Assembly (NCBI GenBank): GCA_945267035.1
Contig: CALYOS010000023.1
Coordinates: 1 to 37,922 of the forward strand
Length of the DNA stretch: 37,922 nucleotides
Source: an uncultured Neisseriaceae bacterium
GTDB taxonomy: Bacteria; Pseudomonadota; Gammaproteobacteria; Burkholderiales; Neisseriaceae
Reading direction: 5' to 3'
A program made the position numbers and the translations under genes. The notes under the pieces were generated by a model. The model was given only the letters and a program-made list of their open reading frames with translations. It did not search any database and had not been told where the DNA came from. Positions 29,363-37,846 of this stretch are shown here, in pieces. The stretch's first letter is position 1. Each line of letters begins with the position of its first letter.

Positions 29363-29769
29363 AATCCCTTAGTTTATTCCAAGCTGACAGATGGTTAGTT
29401 ATGTATAACGGTCAAAAATCCTTTTAACTTATTGATAAATGATGTTATATTGGTTGATACTGAATCAATAAAGATCAGTAGCGTTAAAAACGTTTTACTA
29501 AGCCGAGTTAATGGATCGCAAGCACCGATGAAAAGTATTGAGTCCAATTGCCAACATTTAATCAAATAATTCTAGGCTGGGATAGATTGATAGGATAAGC
29601 TTGCACTAATTTACATATATCACTCAATCATGGTTATAAATAATTGAAAAATATAAATAATAAAATCTATCGGTTTCATAAAATCATTTGATTATATTTA
29701 TTGATCCAGATTGTGTATGATACTTCTCATTGATTCACCTACCTAAATTATTAAAAAAGGAATTATATT
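29363..29769. other. Upstream region of ahpC
   Basis: About 400 bp, AT-rich, with no gene. I looked for an OxyR tandem site (ATAG/CTAT spaced by seven) and found only scattered half-sites (GATAG near 29580, CTATC near 29667). AAGGA precedes the ahpC ATG. Confidence 0.4.
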
Positions 29770-30336
29770 ATGGTTGCGAATGTTAATACTGAAATCAAGC
29801 CGTTTAAAACTACTGCTTTCCGTAATGGCGAGTTTGTTGAAGTCAGTGAGGCTGATGTAAAAGGTAAATGGTCTATTTTCTTTTTCTATCCAGCTGACTT
29901 TACTTTCGTTTGTCCAACCGAGTTAGGTGATCTTGCCGATTATTATGATGAGTTGCAAAAAATGGGTGTAGAAGTTTATTCTGTGTCAACCGACACCCAC
30001 TTTACTCACAAAGCTTGGCATGATGCTTCAGATACCATTCGTAAAATCAAATATTTCATGCTTGGTGATCGTAATGCTACTTTAGCTACTAATTTCGGCG
30101 TGTTGCGTGAAGGTGAAGGCTCAGCAGACCGCGCAACCTTCTTAGTCGATCCTCAAGGTATTATTCAATGTGTTGAAGTGACTGCTGAAGGCATTGGTCG
30201 CGAAGCTGCTGATCTGGTTAGAAAAGTTAAAGCTGCGCAGTATGTGGCCACACATCCAGGCGAAGTATGCCCAGCTAAATGGAAAGAAGGGGACAAAACT
30301 CTTGCTCCATCACTGGATCTTGTAGGAAAAATTTAA
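29770..30336 (+). CDS. ahpC: Alkyl hydroperoxide reductase C (2-Cys peroxiredoxin)
   Basis: The 188-residue AhpC-type peroxiredoxin reduces H2O2 and organic peroxides and is regenerated by AhpF. The peroxidatic Cys48 lies in [17 protein letters not shown], and the resolving Cys167 in [10 protein letters not shown] near the C-terminus. [19 protein letters not shown] and [10 protein letters not shown] are family segments. Length equals E. coli AhpC (187). AAGGA lies nine bases before the ATG. ahpF follows after 155 bp, with a terminator in between, so ahpC is probably made in excess over ahpF. Confidence 0.97.
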   Translation: MVANVNTEIKPFKTTAFRNGEFVEVSEADVKGKWSIFFFYPADFTFVCPTELGDLADYYDELQKMGVEVYSVSTDTHFTHKAWHDASDTIRKIKYFMLGDRNATLATNFGVLREGEGSADRATFLVDPQGIIQCVEVTAEGIGREAADLVRKVKAAQYVATHPGEVCPAKWKEGDKTLAPSLDLVGKI

Positions 30337-30388
30337 GCCCACATTAAACACCACATCAAAACTTCTAATAATAGCCATAGAACTTTTC

Positions 30389-30422
30389 ACCCAGATGCCA
30401 ACTGCGGTATTTGGGTTTTTTT
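30389..30422 (+). terminator. Terminator between ahpC and ahpF
   Basis: An 11-bp stem with two G-U pairs (ACCCAGATGCC / GGTATTTGGGT) and loop AACTGC is followed by seven T. It lies 52 bp after the ahpC stop. Confidence 0.8.
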
Positions 30423-30491
30423 CTAAGTTTAAAAGTTAAACAATTAAAAATTTATTTTCAATAGATTTTATCAATAGAATGGAGTCTCATC

Positions 30492-32060
30492 ATGCTAGAT
30501 GAAACACTAAAAAGTCAATTAAAAGCTTACATGGAATATGTCGTTAATCCTGTAGAAATAATTGCGACCTTGGATGATAGCGATGCCGCAGGCGAAATGC
30601 TGGCTCTTTTGCAGGAAGTCGCATCGATTAGTTCGAAAATTAGTTTGCGGACTGATGGTGATCATGGACGTGTTCCTTCTTTTGAAATCACCAATCCTGG
30701 CGTGCATACCGGTCTGGTCTTTGCCGGAAATCCTTTGGGTCACGAATTCAGTTCACTAGTCTTGGCTTTATTACAAGTTGGCGGACATCCTTCCAAAGAG
30801 GAGCAGCAATTGCAGGAACAGATTAAAAATTTATCTGGCAACCTGCATTTCGAAACTTTTTATTCCATTAGCTGCCATAATTGTCCAGAAGTGATCCAGT
30901 CGTTGAATCTGATGACCATTTTAAATCCGAATATTACTCATACGGCGATCGATGGTGCTTTATTTCAACAGGAAGTTGAAGACCGTGAAATTATGGGCGT
31001 ACCCGCAGTATTTTTGAATGGCCAACCCTTCGGACAAGGACGTATGCAATTGGCAGAGATAGTCGCCAAACTCGACAACAATGTTGCTGCAGAGACGGCT
31101 AAAAACCTGAGCGCGAAAGATCCGTTCGATGTGTTGGTAATTGGCGGTGGACCAGCCGGTGCAGCCGCAGCTATCTATGCTGCGCGTAAAGGTATCCGCA
31201 CAGGTATCGTGGCAGAGCGCTTTGGCGGTCAAGTTCTAGATACAGTGGATATCGAAAATTATATTTCGGTATTAAATACCAATGGACTCAAACTTGCTCA
31301 AGATCTCGAAAATCATGTTCGTCATTACAATGTTGAGATCATGAATTTACAAAAAGTTCAAAAACTGATACCAGCTACAGCGGCTGGCGGACTGATTGAA
31401 ATTCATACTGAGACAGGTGCAGTATTAAAATCACGCACAGTTATTCTATCGACAGGTGCACGTTGGCGTGCTATGAATGTGCCCGGTGAAGAAGAATACC
31501 GCACAAAGGGCGTTACCTATTGTCCTCATTGTGATGGTCCGTTGTTCAAAGGAAAAAAAGTAGCTGTCATTGGTGGTGGTAATTCTGGCGTGGAAGCTGC
31601 GATTGATTTGGCTGGTGTGGTTAACCACGTAACGTTATTGGAATTTTCCGATAAGATGCGCGCTGATGAGGTGTTACAGCAAAAACTTCACTCACTGACC
31701 AACGTTGACGTTATTTTGAATGCGCAAACAACGGAAGTCGTTGGTGAAAATGGTAAAGTCAATGGTTTGAACTATCTAGATCGGATTTCAAACACCGCGC
31801 ATCATCTGCCGTTGGAAGGTATTTTCGTCCAGATAGGATTGTTACCCAATACTGCATTTGTGCAAGATACCGTGAAATTAACTACCCCAATGCGCGAAAT
31901 AGAAATTGATGCTTATGGTAAAACCAACGTACCTGGTATATTCGCTGCTGGCGATTGCACCAATGTACCTTATAAGCAGATCATTATTGCTGCGGGTGAG
32001 GGTGCCAAAGCCGCTTTAAGTGCTTTTGACTATCTGATTCGTACCAAACCAGCCGAGTAA
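30492..32060 (+). CDS. ahpF: Alkyl hydroperoxide reductase subunit F
   Basis: The 522-residue flavoprotein (E. coli 521) passes electrons from NADH through FAD and two disulfides to AhpC. The N-terminal tandem thioredoxin-fold domain carries SCHNC (Cys128, Cys131). The thioredoxin-reductase-like part has [21 protein letters not shown] (FAD), [10 protein letters not shown] (Cys344, Cys347), [19 protein letters not shown] (NADH) and [16 protein letters not shown]. All redox cysteines are intact. GGAGT lies upstream of the ATG. A strong terminator follows. Confidence 0.97.
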   Translation: MLDETLKSQLKAYMEYVVNPVEIIATLDDSDAAGEMLALLQEVASISSKISLRTDGDHGRVPSFEITNPGVHTGLVFAGNPLGHEFSSLVLALLQVGGHPSKEEQQLQEQIKNLSGNLHFETFYSISCHNCPEVIQSLNLMTILNPNITHTAIDGALFQQEVEDREIMGVPAVFLNGQPFGQGRMQLAEIVAKLDNNVAAETAKNLSAKDPFDVLVIGGGPAGAAAAIYAARKGIRTGIVAERFGGQVLDTVDIENYISVLNTNGLKLAQDLENHVRHYNVEIMNLQKVQKLIPATAAGGLIEIHTETGAVLKSRTVILSTGARWRAMNVPGEEEYRTKGVTYCPHCDGPLFKGKKVAVIGGGNSGVEAAIDLAGVVNHVTLLEFSDKMRADEVLQQKLHSLTNVDVILNAQTTEVVGENGKVNGLNYLDRISNTAHHLPLEGIFVQIGLLPNTAFVQDTVKLTTPMREIEIDAYGKTNVPGIFAAGDCTNVPYKQIIIAAGEGAKAALSAFDYLIRTKPAE

Positions 32061-32993
32061 AACAGGAATCTTTAACCAACCACTCCGCTTTGTACGCTGG
32101 AGTGGTTGGTGTTGTTTAATCTAATGGCCGATTGCAGTAGAAAGTTAGCTTTTTTGATTATTTTTATCTTTCAAGTATTTAATGGCTTATAAACTGATTG
32201 TTCATCAATAAGGTCGGGCTAGCGTGTTTTATCATTATAATGATCAAGATAGCTAGTTTTATACTTGTATAAAAGATTTTGAATATGTTTTAAAAATGGA
32301 TATGTGTTCAAACTAGTCGCAGTCGCCTACCTCAACTTCCCCTACATCTTCTCAAGCTTAGCATGGCTATAACTCTGTAGATCCTTAAATACCGATTTGA
32401 TGAAGTGTGATTACTTAAGCAAAATAGGCTGTGATCACTATCTACAAAGCCGATGTGTTTTTTCACTAGTGAATATTTGGTCTACTTCTTTGATCCAATA
32501 AGCTTATTTCAGTACTCAAATTTACATCAATCATCAACTCTAATTTTGCTGAAATACTATTCCACTCTAGTTTGCTTAATTTATACCACTGGTTTTAATC
32601 ATTCGATATAAGTCATCTCATTCGTGTCTAACTTACAACAGACAAAAATATTAAATATAAGTAATTATTTGGTAATATTTTCAAGCATACAAATTTGCAA
32701 ACTATGCCTTATTATTATTGCAATGTCTTCATTTAAGCACCGCCAATATTCAAAGTTATTGAATTAATAGAAAACTAAAGACTTGATTTTTGTTAAATAA
32801 TAATTATTTTCTTAACCATAGCTTAAATAATATTGAAAACATTAATTAATGTGGTAAAAAAATTTAATCTGTGTATTTTAAATGAATATGATATAAAGCA
32901 AAAATATTAAACAAAATGTTAATAATTATTTTTTAATTAGGTAATGACTATTGTAAAAATAATTGTTAATTCAATATTTTGAGTAGAGGAATA
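32061..32993. other. Long AT-rich spacer before the acyltransferase gene
   Basis: About 930 bp without a supported gene. It holds the ahpF terminator (32075-32117), a perfect 14-bp palindrome ATCATTATAATGAT at 32231-32244, and AT-rich dyads near 32795-32809 and 32919-32930 that loosely resemble Fur sites. It is very AT-rich compared with the flanking genes, which fits regulatory or acquired DNA. Confidence 0.4.
32075..32117 (+). terminator. Terminator of ahpF
   Basis: A perfect 12-bp stem (ACCAACCACTCC / GGAGTGGTTGGT) with a 12-nt loop is followed by GTTGTTT, 14 bp past the ahpF stop. Confidence 0.8.
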
Positions 32994-33482
32994 ATGCAAA
33001 GTGATATGGCTAATCAAGAACAGGTTTCAATCAGAGTAATTGCACCCAGTATTTTCCCAGACGCTAGTTGGAATGAAGCTGAGGTGATCGGCGCGATGAT
33101 ATGGTTATGGAGCAAACATCCTGACTATAAAAAAACTGCGGTCGATTCTGCTTTAGAGATTTTATTACCCATTATTCGTTCTAAAAACTTTGCCTTAGTT
33201 ATTACGGACCAGAAGCCTATTGGCTATATCAATTGGGCGTTTTTGAATCATAAGGAGGAAATTCAGTATTTAAATCAAACCAAAGACTATCTGACTTTTG
33301 TCAGACATGCGCAGCCAGATAAAAACAAAAATTTATGGATTTTGACTTTTTTTTGTCCTTTTGGATTGCGTGATGTTTTGCTAACTAAATCAGTTTGTAA
33401 AAAAGTTCTTCATAACCATTTGTGTTTTTTTGGATACCATAAATCAAAACAACAAACTGTTGTAAGAAATATTCAATGTTAA
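32994..33482 (+). CDS. HlyC-like toxin-activating lysine acyltransferase homologue
   Basis: The 162-residue protein resembles the RTX toxin-activating acyltransferases (HlyC, about 170 residues), which move a fatty acyl chain from acyl-ACP to lysines of a protoxin. Matching segments are EVIGAMIWLWSKHP (HlyC EVLGHVSWLWASSP), LEILLPIIRSKNFALVITDQ, PIGYINWAFLNHKEEIQYLN (HlyC PVAYCSWANLSLENEIKYLN) and the PFG at 122-124. Aligned this way, the HlyC catalytic His23 falls on Tyr45 and Asp92 on Thr118, so activity is doubtful or the mechanism differs. AGAGGA precedes the ATG at 32994 at a short three-base spacing; a second ATG is at 33006. No RTX gene is near; a large autotransporter follows after 116 bp, possibly its substrate. 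Confidence 0.75.
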   Translation: MQSDMANQEQVSIRVIAPSIFPDASWNEAEVIGAMIWLWSKHPDYKKTAVDSALEILLPIIRSKNFALVITDQKPIGYINWAFLNHKEEIQYLNQTKDYLTFVRHAQPDKNKNLWILTFFCPFGLRDVLLTKSVCKKVLHNHLCFFGYHKSKQQTVVRNIQC

Positions 33483-33598
33483 TTTTAAAAGTGTAAACTT
33501 TTGATTTTAAAGAGTAAATTAAAAAATAATTATATAAATCCAATAATTAAAAGCGATAAGATCAAAGTAGTCTTACTATCGACTAAGAGGAAATCAGT

Positions 33599-36500
33599 AT
33601 GAATAAAATTTACCATACCAAATATAATAAAATAACTGGAACAACCGTAGCCTGTTCTGAATTGGTACGGCGGGCGTGCAAGGTAACAGCGACGATATCT
33701 ATCCTAGCTGCATCAACCACTGCATTTGCGCTTGATTGTACTCAGAATGCCGATGGCTCATATTTACCTGGTGGGAGTGGTCCGAATTATAGTTGTACTA
33801 ATGTCAATACCACGACAGTCACTCAAAGCGGAAATGCCGGTTTTTTTCTCCTTACCCGAAGCGGTATACACGGCCCGCTCACTGTTGGTGATGCAACCGT
33901 AACGGCAAATGTGAATGGTGATTATACCGGATTAGGTAATCAATACGCTTATGGAAATTCTGGGGCCTCGATCAGTACAGGTAATCTGAATTTTACTGTC
34001 AATACTAATGGTAATTTTTCTGGTTTAGCCTCTTATCATAATGTAGATTTAACGGCAAAGAATGTTGAACTCAATGTGGTTAATGATTACAACCGAGGTG
34101 GAAACTCAAGTGGTGGCGTAGCATCCTATGGTATTTTGGCTGGTTCAGCTGCTAATGCTGGAGAAAGAAAAGATTACAATGGCAAATACACCACGGTGAC
34201 GGTTGATAAGTTAACGATTAATCAAACCGCCAAAGGTGGTAAAACTCAACCTATCCTGAATACTGGTATCCGAGCCATACAAGGTGCATACGATAACTCC
34301 GGCGATGGCTCTGCTGGTCGAGTTATTGTCAATGATGATTTGGATATGACTTTAACCGGTAATAGATCTATTGGTATTTATATTTCCGGTAATTCTACTA
34401 ATCATCAGGGTGCAGAAGATACTGGTATTGAAGGGCAGTTGACCCCAATTGTGGTGTTAAATGGTAAAAATAATAAAATCACCATCAATCAGGGAACAGA
34501 TTCTTCTACCTTAAATTGGGATAGTGCCGGTATAAAACTAGGTAAGACTCGTAATACTGGTGAAGGCGCGGGGATTTTAGAATCGCATGGTAATTTAACC
34601 ATTGATACCACCAATGCCAAAAGCAGTAGTGGCATCAAATTGGTGCGAAATTCGCTATTAAAAGCTGATTATGAAAATAGTTCTACCACCATCAACTCTA
34701 ATGGTTATGCGTTGGAAATCGGTACCCATGACGATGCAACAAAAGATGGTAAATATGAACAAGCCGCTTCTCATGATGTAAGTGCCAGTTTTAAAGATGC
34801 TGTTTTCACCACTACCGGCACCAGTGCTGATCCAGTGATCAGCGGATCAGTGGGTCGAAAAGATTTGATTTTTGTCGATCAAGGACAGGTTAATACCAAC
34901 TTGACCTTTTCCGGAGACAAAACGAATCTGACTGCTCACGATGAAGGCTATATCGTTAATGTTAGCGGTAACTACACAGGCCCTAACTATGAATTTTTTT
35001 CCAATACATATGATAGTAGTGGGAATGAACAGGGACATGAAGCCTATCAAGCCTCTTCAGTAACATTTAATGCCACTGGTAAAGGCAGTATGACAGGTTT
35101 GGTCACTAAAGGAACAGTCAAAACTGAAGAAAATGAAGTATTGGATGACGGCTTTAAACCCATTCTAAATGTTAATCTGGATGACGGCTTTAACTGGAAT
35201 CTAAAGAAAAGTGGCTCTGAGAATATCGCTAAGTTTGATACCTTGAATTTAACCAATGGTGCAGTGGTTAATGCGGCTTTTGACGATGCAGGAGGTAATG
35301 AATTTATCCTGCAAGGTAATGTCAACAATAATGGAAGTATCATCAACCTCGATAATTCTTCTCATGCCAAATACAACGATATTTTAACCATTGAAGGTAA
35401 CTATACTGCTTCAAACGATGCTGTTGTTAAAATGAATACGTTGTGGAATGATCCGGGCAGTGCCGATGGTGCCAATTCTCAATCGGATAAATTGATCATT
35501 ACCGGCACAGCTACAGGTTTAACCCGTGTTATTCCATTGAATGCCGATGGCACTGAAAAAGTGATAGATGGCAACGTTAAACAAGTTTATGAGGTGATCA
35601 ATTCAGTGCCAGTGGTTCAAGTTGGAACCAGTAGTAGCGAAAACGCCTTTACGGGTACAGCTCAGACTTCTGGGGCAACAGAAGTTCAATTGGCGAAAAG
35701 GTCTACCGCAAATGGAGATGAATATTATTGGACGATGCAGGCGCTAGAAAAATCGCCGCCAATTAAACCTGTTGAACCCGTCAAACCCCTCAAACCGACG
35801 CCCATTTATTCAAATGCTGTGGCCGGATACGTGGCAATACCACATGTTAACCAGGAACAGGGTTTTACCAGCGTGGGTACATTACACGAACGTCGGGGAG
35901 AACACCTGAATTCTGACATAGCAAATTGTGACAACTGCGAAAAACAGCCCAATAATTGGACCAACAGACAAACTTGGGGACGGGTGTTGGGTAAACATCT
36001 GAAGCAAGATGGTAAAAACCGTTTAAATGCAGATACGGATATCACAGGGATTCAGATTGGACACGATTTCTTCAATCAGATAAACGATAACGGCAGCCAT
36101 AATCACACCGGTGCTTATATCTCTTATACTCGAGGTAATACAGACTTTTCTGACGATTACCGTGCGGTCAATGGGGTCATTGTCGGTGATAAGTACACTG
36201 GTAAAGGTAAGTCTGATGCGATCAGCTTGGGTATAACCAATACTTACTACACAGCCAATAATGGTTATCTTGATTTAGTCGGTCAATTATCTTACCTGCA
36301 CAATAAATATGAGGCGCGTAATGGTATCAATCCCGATAGCCAAGATGGCTGGGGTCTAGCCATTTCTGCGGAAGCTGGGCAACCATTTGTACTGTCTAAC
36401 GAGTCTAATGAGCAAAATAATTGGACAATTGAACCGCAGGCACAATTGATATACCAATACGTCAATCTGGATAGCTTTAATGACCAATATCGCCATGTTG

Positions 36501-36820
36501 ATCAAAATGGTCAGGATGCACTGCGTGGTCGGGTTGGGGTGCGTTTGGCCTACAATGGTCAAACAGCCAATGCCACACCAGCTACATTCTATGCTGTTGG
36601 TAATGTATGGCATGATTTCATTAACCCAAGTAGTGTGGATATTGGTAAAGATAGTGTGCGTGAAAAATATGCCAAAACTTGGGGTGAAGTAGGCGTAGGT
36701 CTCAAAATTGGGCTGCAAAAAAATAGCTTCCTATATAGTGATGTGCGCTATGAGCATGATTTTGGCAGCACTAAACGAACTGGTTTCCGCGGCAGCCTTG
36801 CTTTTGAGCATAAATGGTAA
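33599..36820 (+). CDS. Autotransporter (type Va) with C-terminal beta-barrel, likely adhesin
   Basis: This is a 1073-residue autotransporter. An extended signal peptide begins MNKIYHTKYNKITGTTVACS (ESPR type) and continues through a hydrophobic core to a likely AFA cleavage near residue 44. The passenger (about 45-715) is Asn/Gly/Thr-rich with repeated beta-helix-like strands. A proline-rich linker (PVEPVKPLKPTP, about 717-736) is followed by the 12-strand barrel (about 790-1073, from TWGRVLGKH to FRGSLAFEHKW), ending in a C-terminal aromatic. The mature passenger has four cysteines (47, 66, 777, 780), which is unusual for this class. No protease or esterase motif is visible, so adhesion or biofilm is the likeliest role. 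AGAGGA precedes the ATG. The HlyC-like gene upstream may be co-transcribed. TamA/TamB encoded in this window could help its insertion. Confidence 0.9.
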   Translation: MNKIYHTKYNKITGTTVACSELVRRACKVTATISILAASTTAFALDCTQNADGSYLPGGSGPNYSCTNVNTTTVTQSGNAGFFLLTRSGIHGPLTVGDATVTANVNGDYTGLGNQYAYGNSGASISTGNLNFTVNTNGNFSGLASYHNVDLTAKNVELNVVNDYNRGGNSSGGVASYGILAGSAANAGERKDYNGKYTTVTVDKLTINQTAKGGKTQPILNTGIRAIQGAYDNSGDGSAGRVIVNDDLDMTLTGNRSIGIYISGNSTNHQGAEDTGIEGQLTPIVVLNGKNNKITINQGTDSSTLNWDSAGIKLGKTRNTGEGAGILESHGNLTIDTTNAKSSSGIKLVRNSLLKADYENSSTTINSNGYALEIGTHDDATKDGKYEQAASHDVSASFKDAVFTTTGTSADPVISGSVGRKDLIFVDQGQVNTNLTFSGDKTNLTAHDEGYIVNVSGNYTGPNYEFFSNTYDSSGNEQGHEAYQASSVTFNATGKGSMTGLVTKGTVKTEENEVLDDGFKPILNVNLDDGFNWNLKKSGSENIAKFDTLNLTNGAVVNAAFDDAGGNEFILQGNVNNNGSIINLDNSSHAKYNDILTIEGNYTASNDAVVKMNTLWNDPGSADGANSQSDKLIITGTATGLTRVIPLNADGTEKVIDGNVKQVYEVINSVPVVQVGTSSSENAFTGTAQTSGATEVQLAKRSTANGDEYYWTMQALEKSPPIKPVEPVKPLKPTPIYSNAVAGYVAIPHVNQEQGFTSVGTLHERRGEHLNSDIANCDNCEKQPNNWTNRQTWGRVLGKHLKQDGKNRLNADTDITGIQIGHDFFNQINDNGSHNHTGAYISYTRGNTDFSDDYRAVNGVIVGDKYTGKGKSDAISLGITNTYYTANNGYLDLVGQLSYLHNKYEARNGINPDSQDGWGLAISAEAGQPFVLSNESNEQNNWTIEPQAQLIYQYVNLDSFNDQYRHVDQNGQDALRGRVGVRLAYNGQTANATPATFYAVGNVWHDFINPSSVDIGKDSVREKYAKTWGEVGVGLKIGLQKNSFLYSDVRYEHDFGSTKRTGFRGSLAFEHKW

Positions 36821-36883
36821 TAGCGGGTAACAGCAAGAAAATGGACTAGTTAGTCTGATTTTCCAAGCTTCTGCCAATACTCA

Positions 36884-36916
36884 CGTGGTCAGGATAATTC
36901 CTCGACCACGTTTTTT
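36884..36916 (+). terminator. Terminator of the autotransporter gene
   Basis: CGTGGTC / GACCACG (7 bp) plus an inner AGGA / TCCT (4 bp, one bulged C) forms a stem capped by TAAT and followed by six T, 63 bp past the stop codon. Confidence 0.85.
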
Positions 36917-37232
36917 AATTATATGTCTGAGTTTAAAGCTGAGATGATCATAATCAATCGATACTGTGATCGAAGGGTGATAGGCAATCAATTTATGAAA
37001 ATAACGACTGTAGTCAGTGGTTGAAACAGAGTGATAGAACATGGAATAGAAGTGTTATTGTTTCTAATTATGATAAATCAAGTTGAGACATTCGTTTCAT
37101 CTTTCACTGGCTATTTGTCATTTTGATATAAATTCAATCGGTACGGGGCAAATCAAGTGGTTATAGGCAAGGATGTACAAGCGACAAATAGGCAGATGCA
37201 TAACAATTTTGAAACTTTAAGAGGTAAATACC

Positions 37233-37277
37233 ATGAATGCGGTGAAATTCATTCAATTTAGACCTAAGTTTCAGTGA
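37233..37277 (+). CDS. Possible 14-residue ORF
   Basis: MNAVKFIQFRPKFQ is preceded by AAGAGGT with an eight-base spacing, an unusually good binding site for such a short frame. It may be the stub of a lost gene or a microprotein. Nothing similar is known to me. Confidence 0.15.
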   Translation: MNAVKFIQFRPKFQ

Positions 37278-37461
37278 ATATAGTTCGTGCGGAAAATTTA
37301 CAGTAATGAGTTAAGTGAAGGTAATAGCTATGCAACAAAAAAACATTACATATTGATTTAACTTTTTCAAATGAAATATGGCGGTCATCAATCTATAAAG
37401 AATAATGATCATGAACTTTTAGACCACAGCGATGATTCATCGCTTGGTTGGCGCAGATTAG

Positions 37462-37506
37462 AAAATAAAAAAAATGATATTTAGTTCTATAGACTAAATA
37501 TCATTT
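37462..37506 (-). terminator. Terminator of the tRNA cluster
   Basis: A perfect 14-bp stem (AAATGATATTTAGT / ACTAAATATCATTT) with a 7-nt loop is followed on the minus strand by a T-run ending in TATTTTC, just after tRNA-Leu. Confidence 0.88.
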
Positions 37507-37511
37507 GGTAG

Positions 37512-37602
37512 TGGTGCCCGGAGCCGGAATCGAACCGGCACGGCCGTTTTAAAAGCCGACGGATTTTAAGTCCGTTGTGTCTACCTATTTCACCACCCGG
37601 GC
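37512..37602 (-). tRNA. tRNA-Leu (UAA)
   Basis: A complete 91-nt class II tRNA with encoded CCA. The acceptor GCCCGGG pairs with TCCGGGC (one G-U). The anticodon arm is ACGGA-CTTAAAA-TCCGT with anticodon TAA. A long variable arm (CGGC...GCCG) and a T arm with TTCGATT are present. It is the last tRNA of the minus-strand cluster. Confidence 0.95.
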
Positions 37603-37637
37603 GATGTTTAATATTTTTTAGATATTAAACCTAAAAT

Positions 37638-37712
37638 TGGAGGCGGGGGCACGGATTTAAACCGGCCTACGCAGCTTTGCACACTGCGGCATAGTCACTC
37701 TGCCACCCCGCC
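37638..37712 (-). tRNA. tRNA-Cys (GCA), structurally abnormal copy
   Basis: 75 nt including CCA. The acceptor (GGCGGGG / CCCCGCC) is perfect with U73 and encoded CCA. The anticodon arm reads GCAGT-GTGCAAA-GCTGC, giving GCA with an unusual G at position 32 and a T-G closing pair. The T loop is TTTAAAT (C56 replaced by U), the D loop has GA where its neighbour has GG, and one extra U bulges in the 3' side of the T stem. It differs from the normal tRNA-Cys next to it, from which it probably arose by tandem duplication. It is either decaying or specialised. Confidence 0.75.
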
Positions 37713-37734
37713 ATGCATACTCTTAAGCTTTGTC

Positions 37735-37808
37735 TGGAGGCGGGAGTCGGAATCGAACCGGCGTCCACGGATTTGCAGTCCGCTGCATGACCACTCTGCC
37801 ATCCCGCC
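37735..37808 (-). tRNA. tRNA-Cys (GCA)
   Basis: 74 nt with encoded CCA and the U73 discriminator. The acceptor GGCGGGA / TCCCGCC is perfect. The anticodon arm is GCGGA-CTGCAAA-TCCGT and the T loop is TTCGATT. The T stem has one C-A mismatch (50-64). This looks like the working tRNA-Cys. Confidence 0.95.
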
Positions 37809-37846
37809 ATTCGTACTTTACAGTCGGGTAGAGTAACAAATCACTC

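Larger units (their letters stand above)
36821..37461. other. Intergenic stretch between the autotransporter and the tRNA cluster
   Basis: About 640 bp with the autotransporter terminator (36884-36916) and a 14-codon frame at 37233-37277. I see no other gene or repeat. Confidence 0.5.

Noticed and set aside
29540-29690. OxyR site upstream of ahpC
   Set aside because: Only isolated GATAG/CTATC half-sites with wrong spacing; no tandem four-element site was found.
36356-36718. 120-codon minus-strand frame inside the autotransporter barrel
   Set aside because: Antisense to a clearly coding barrel region that ends in the expected aromatic residue.
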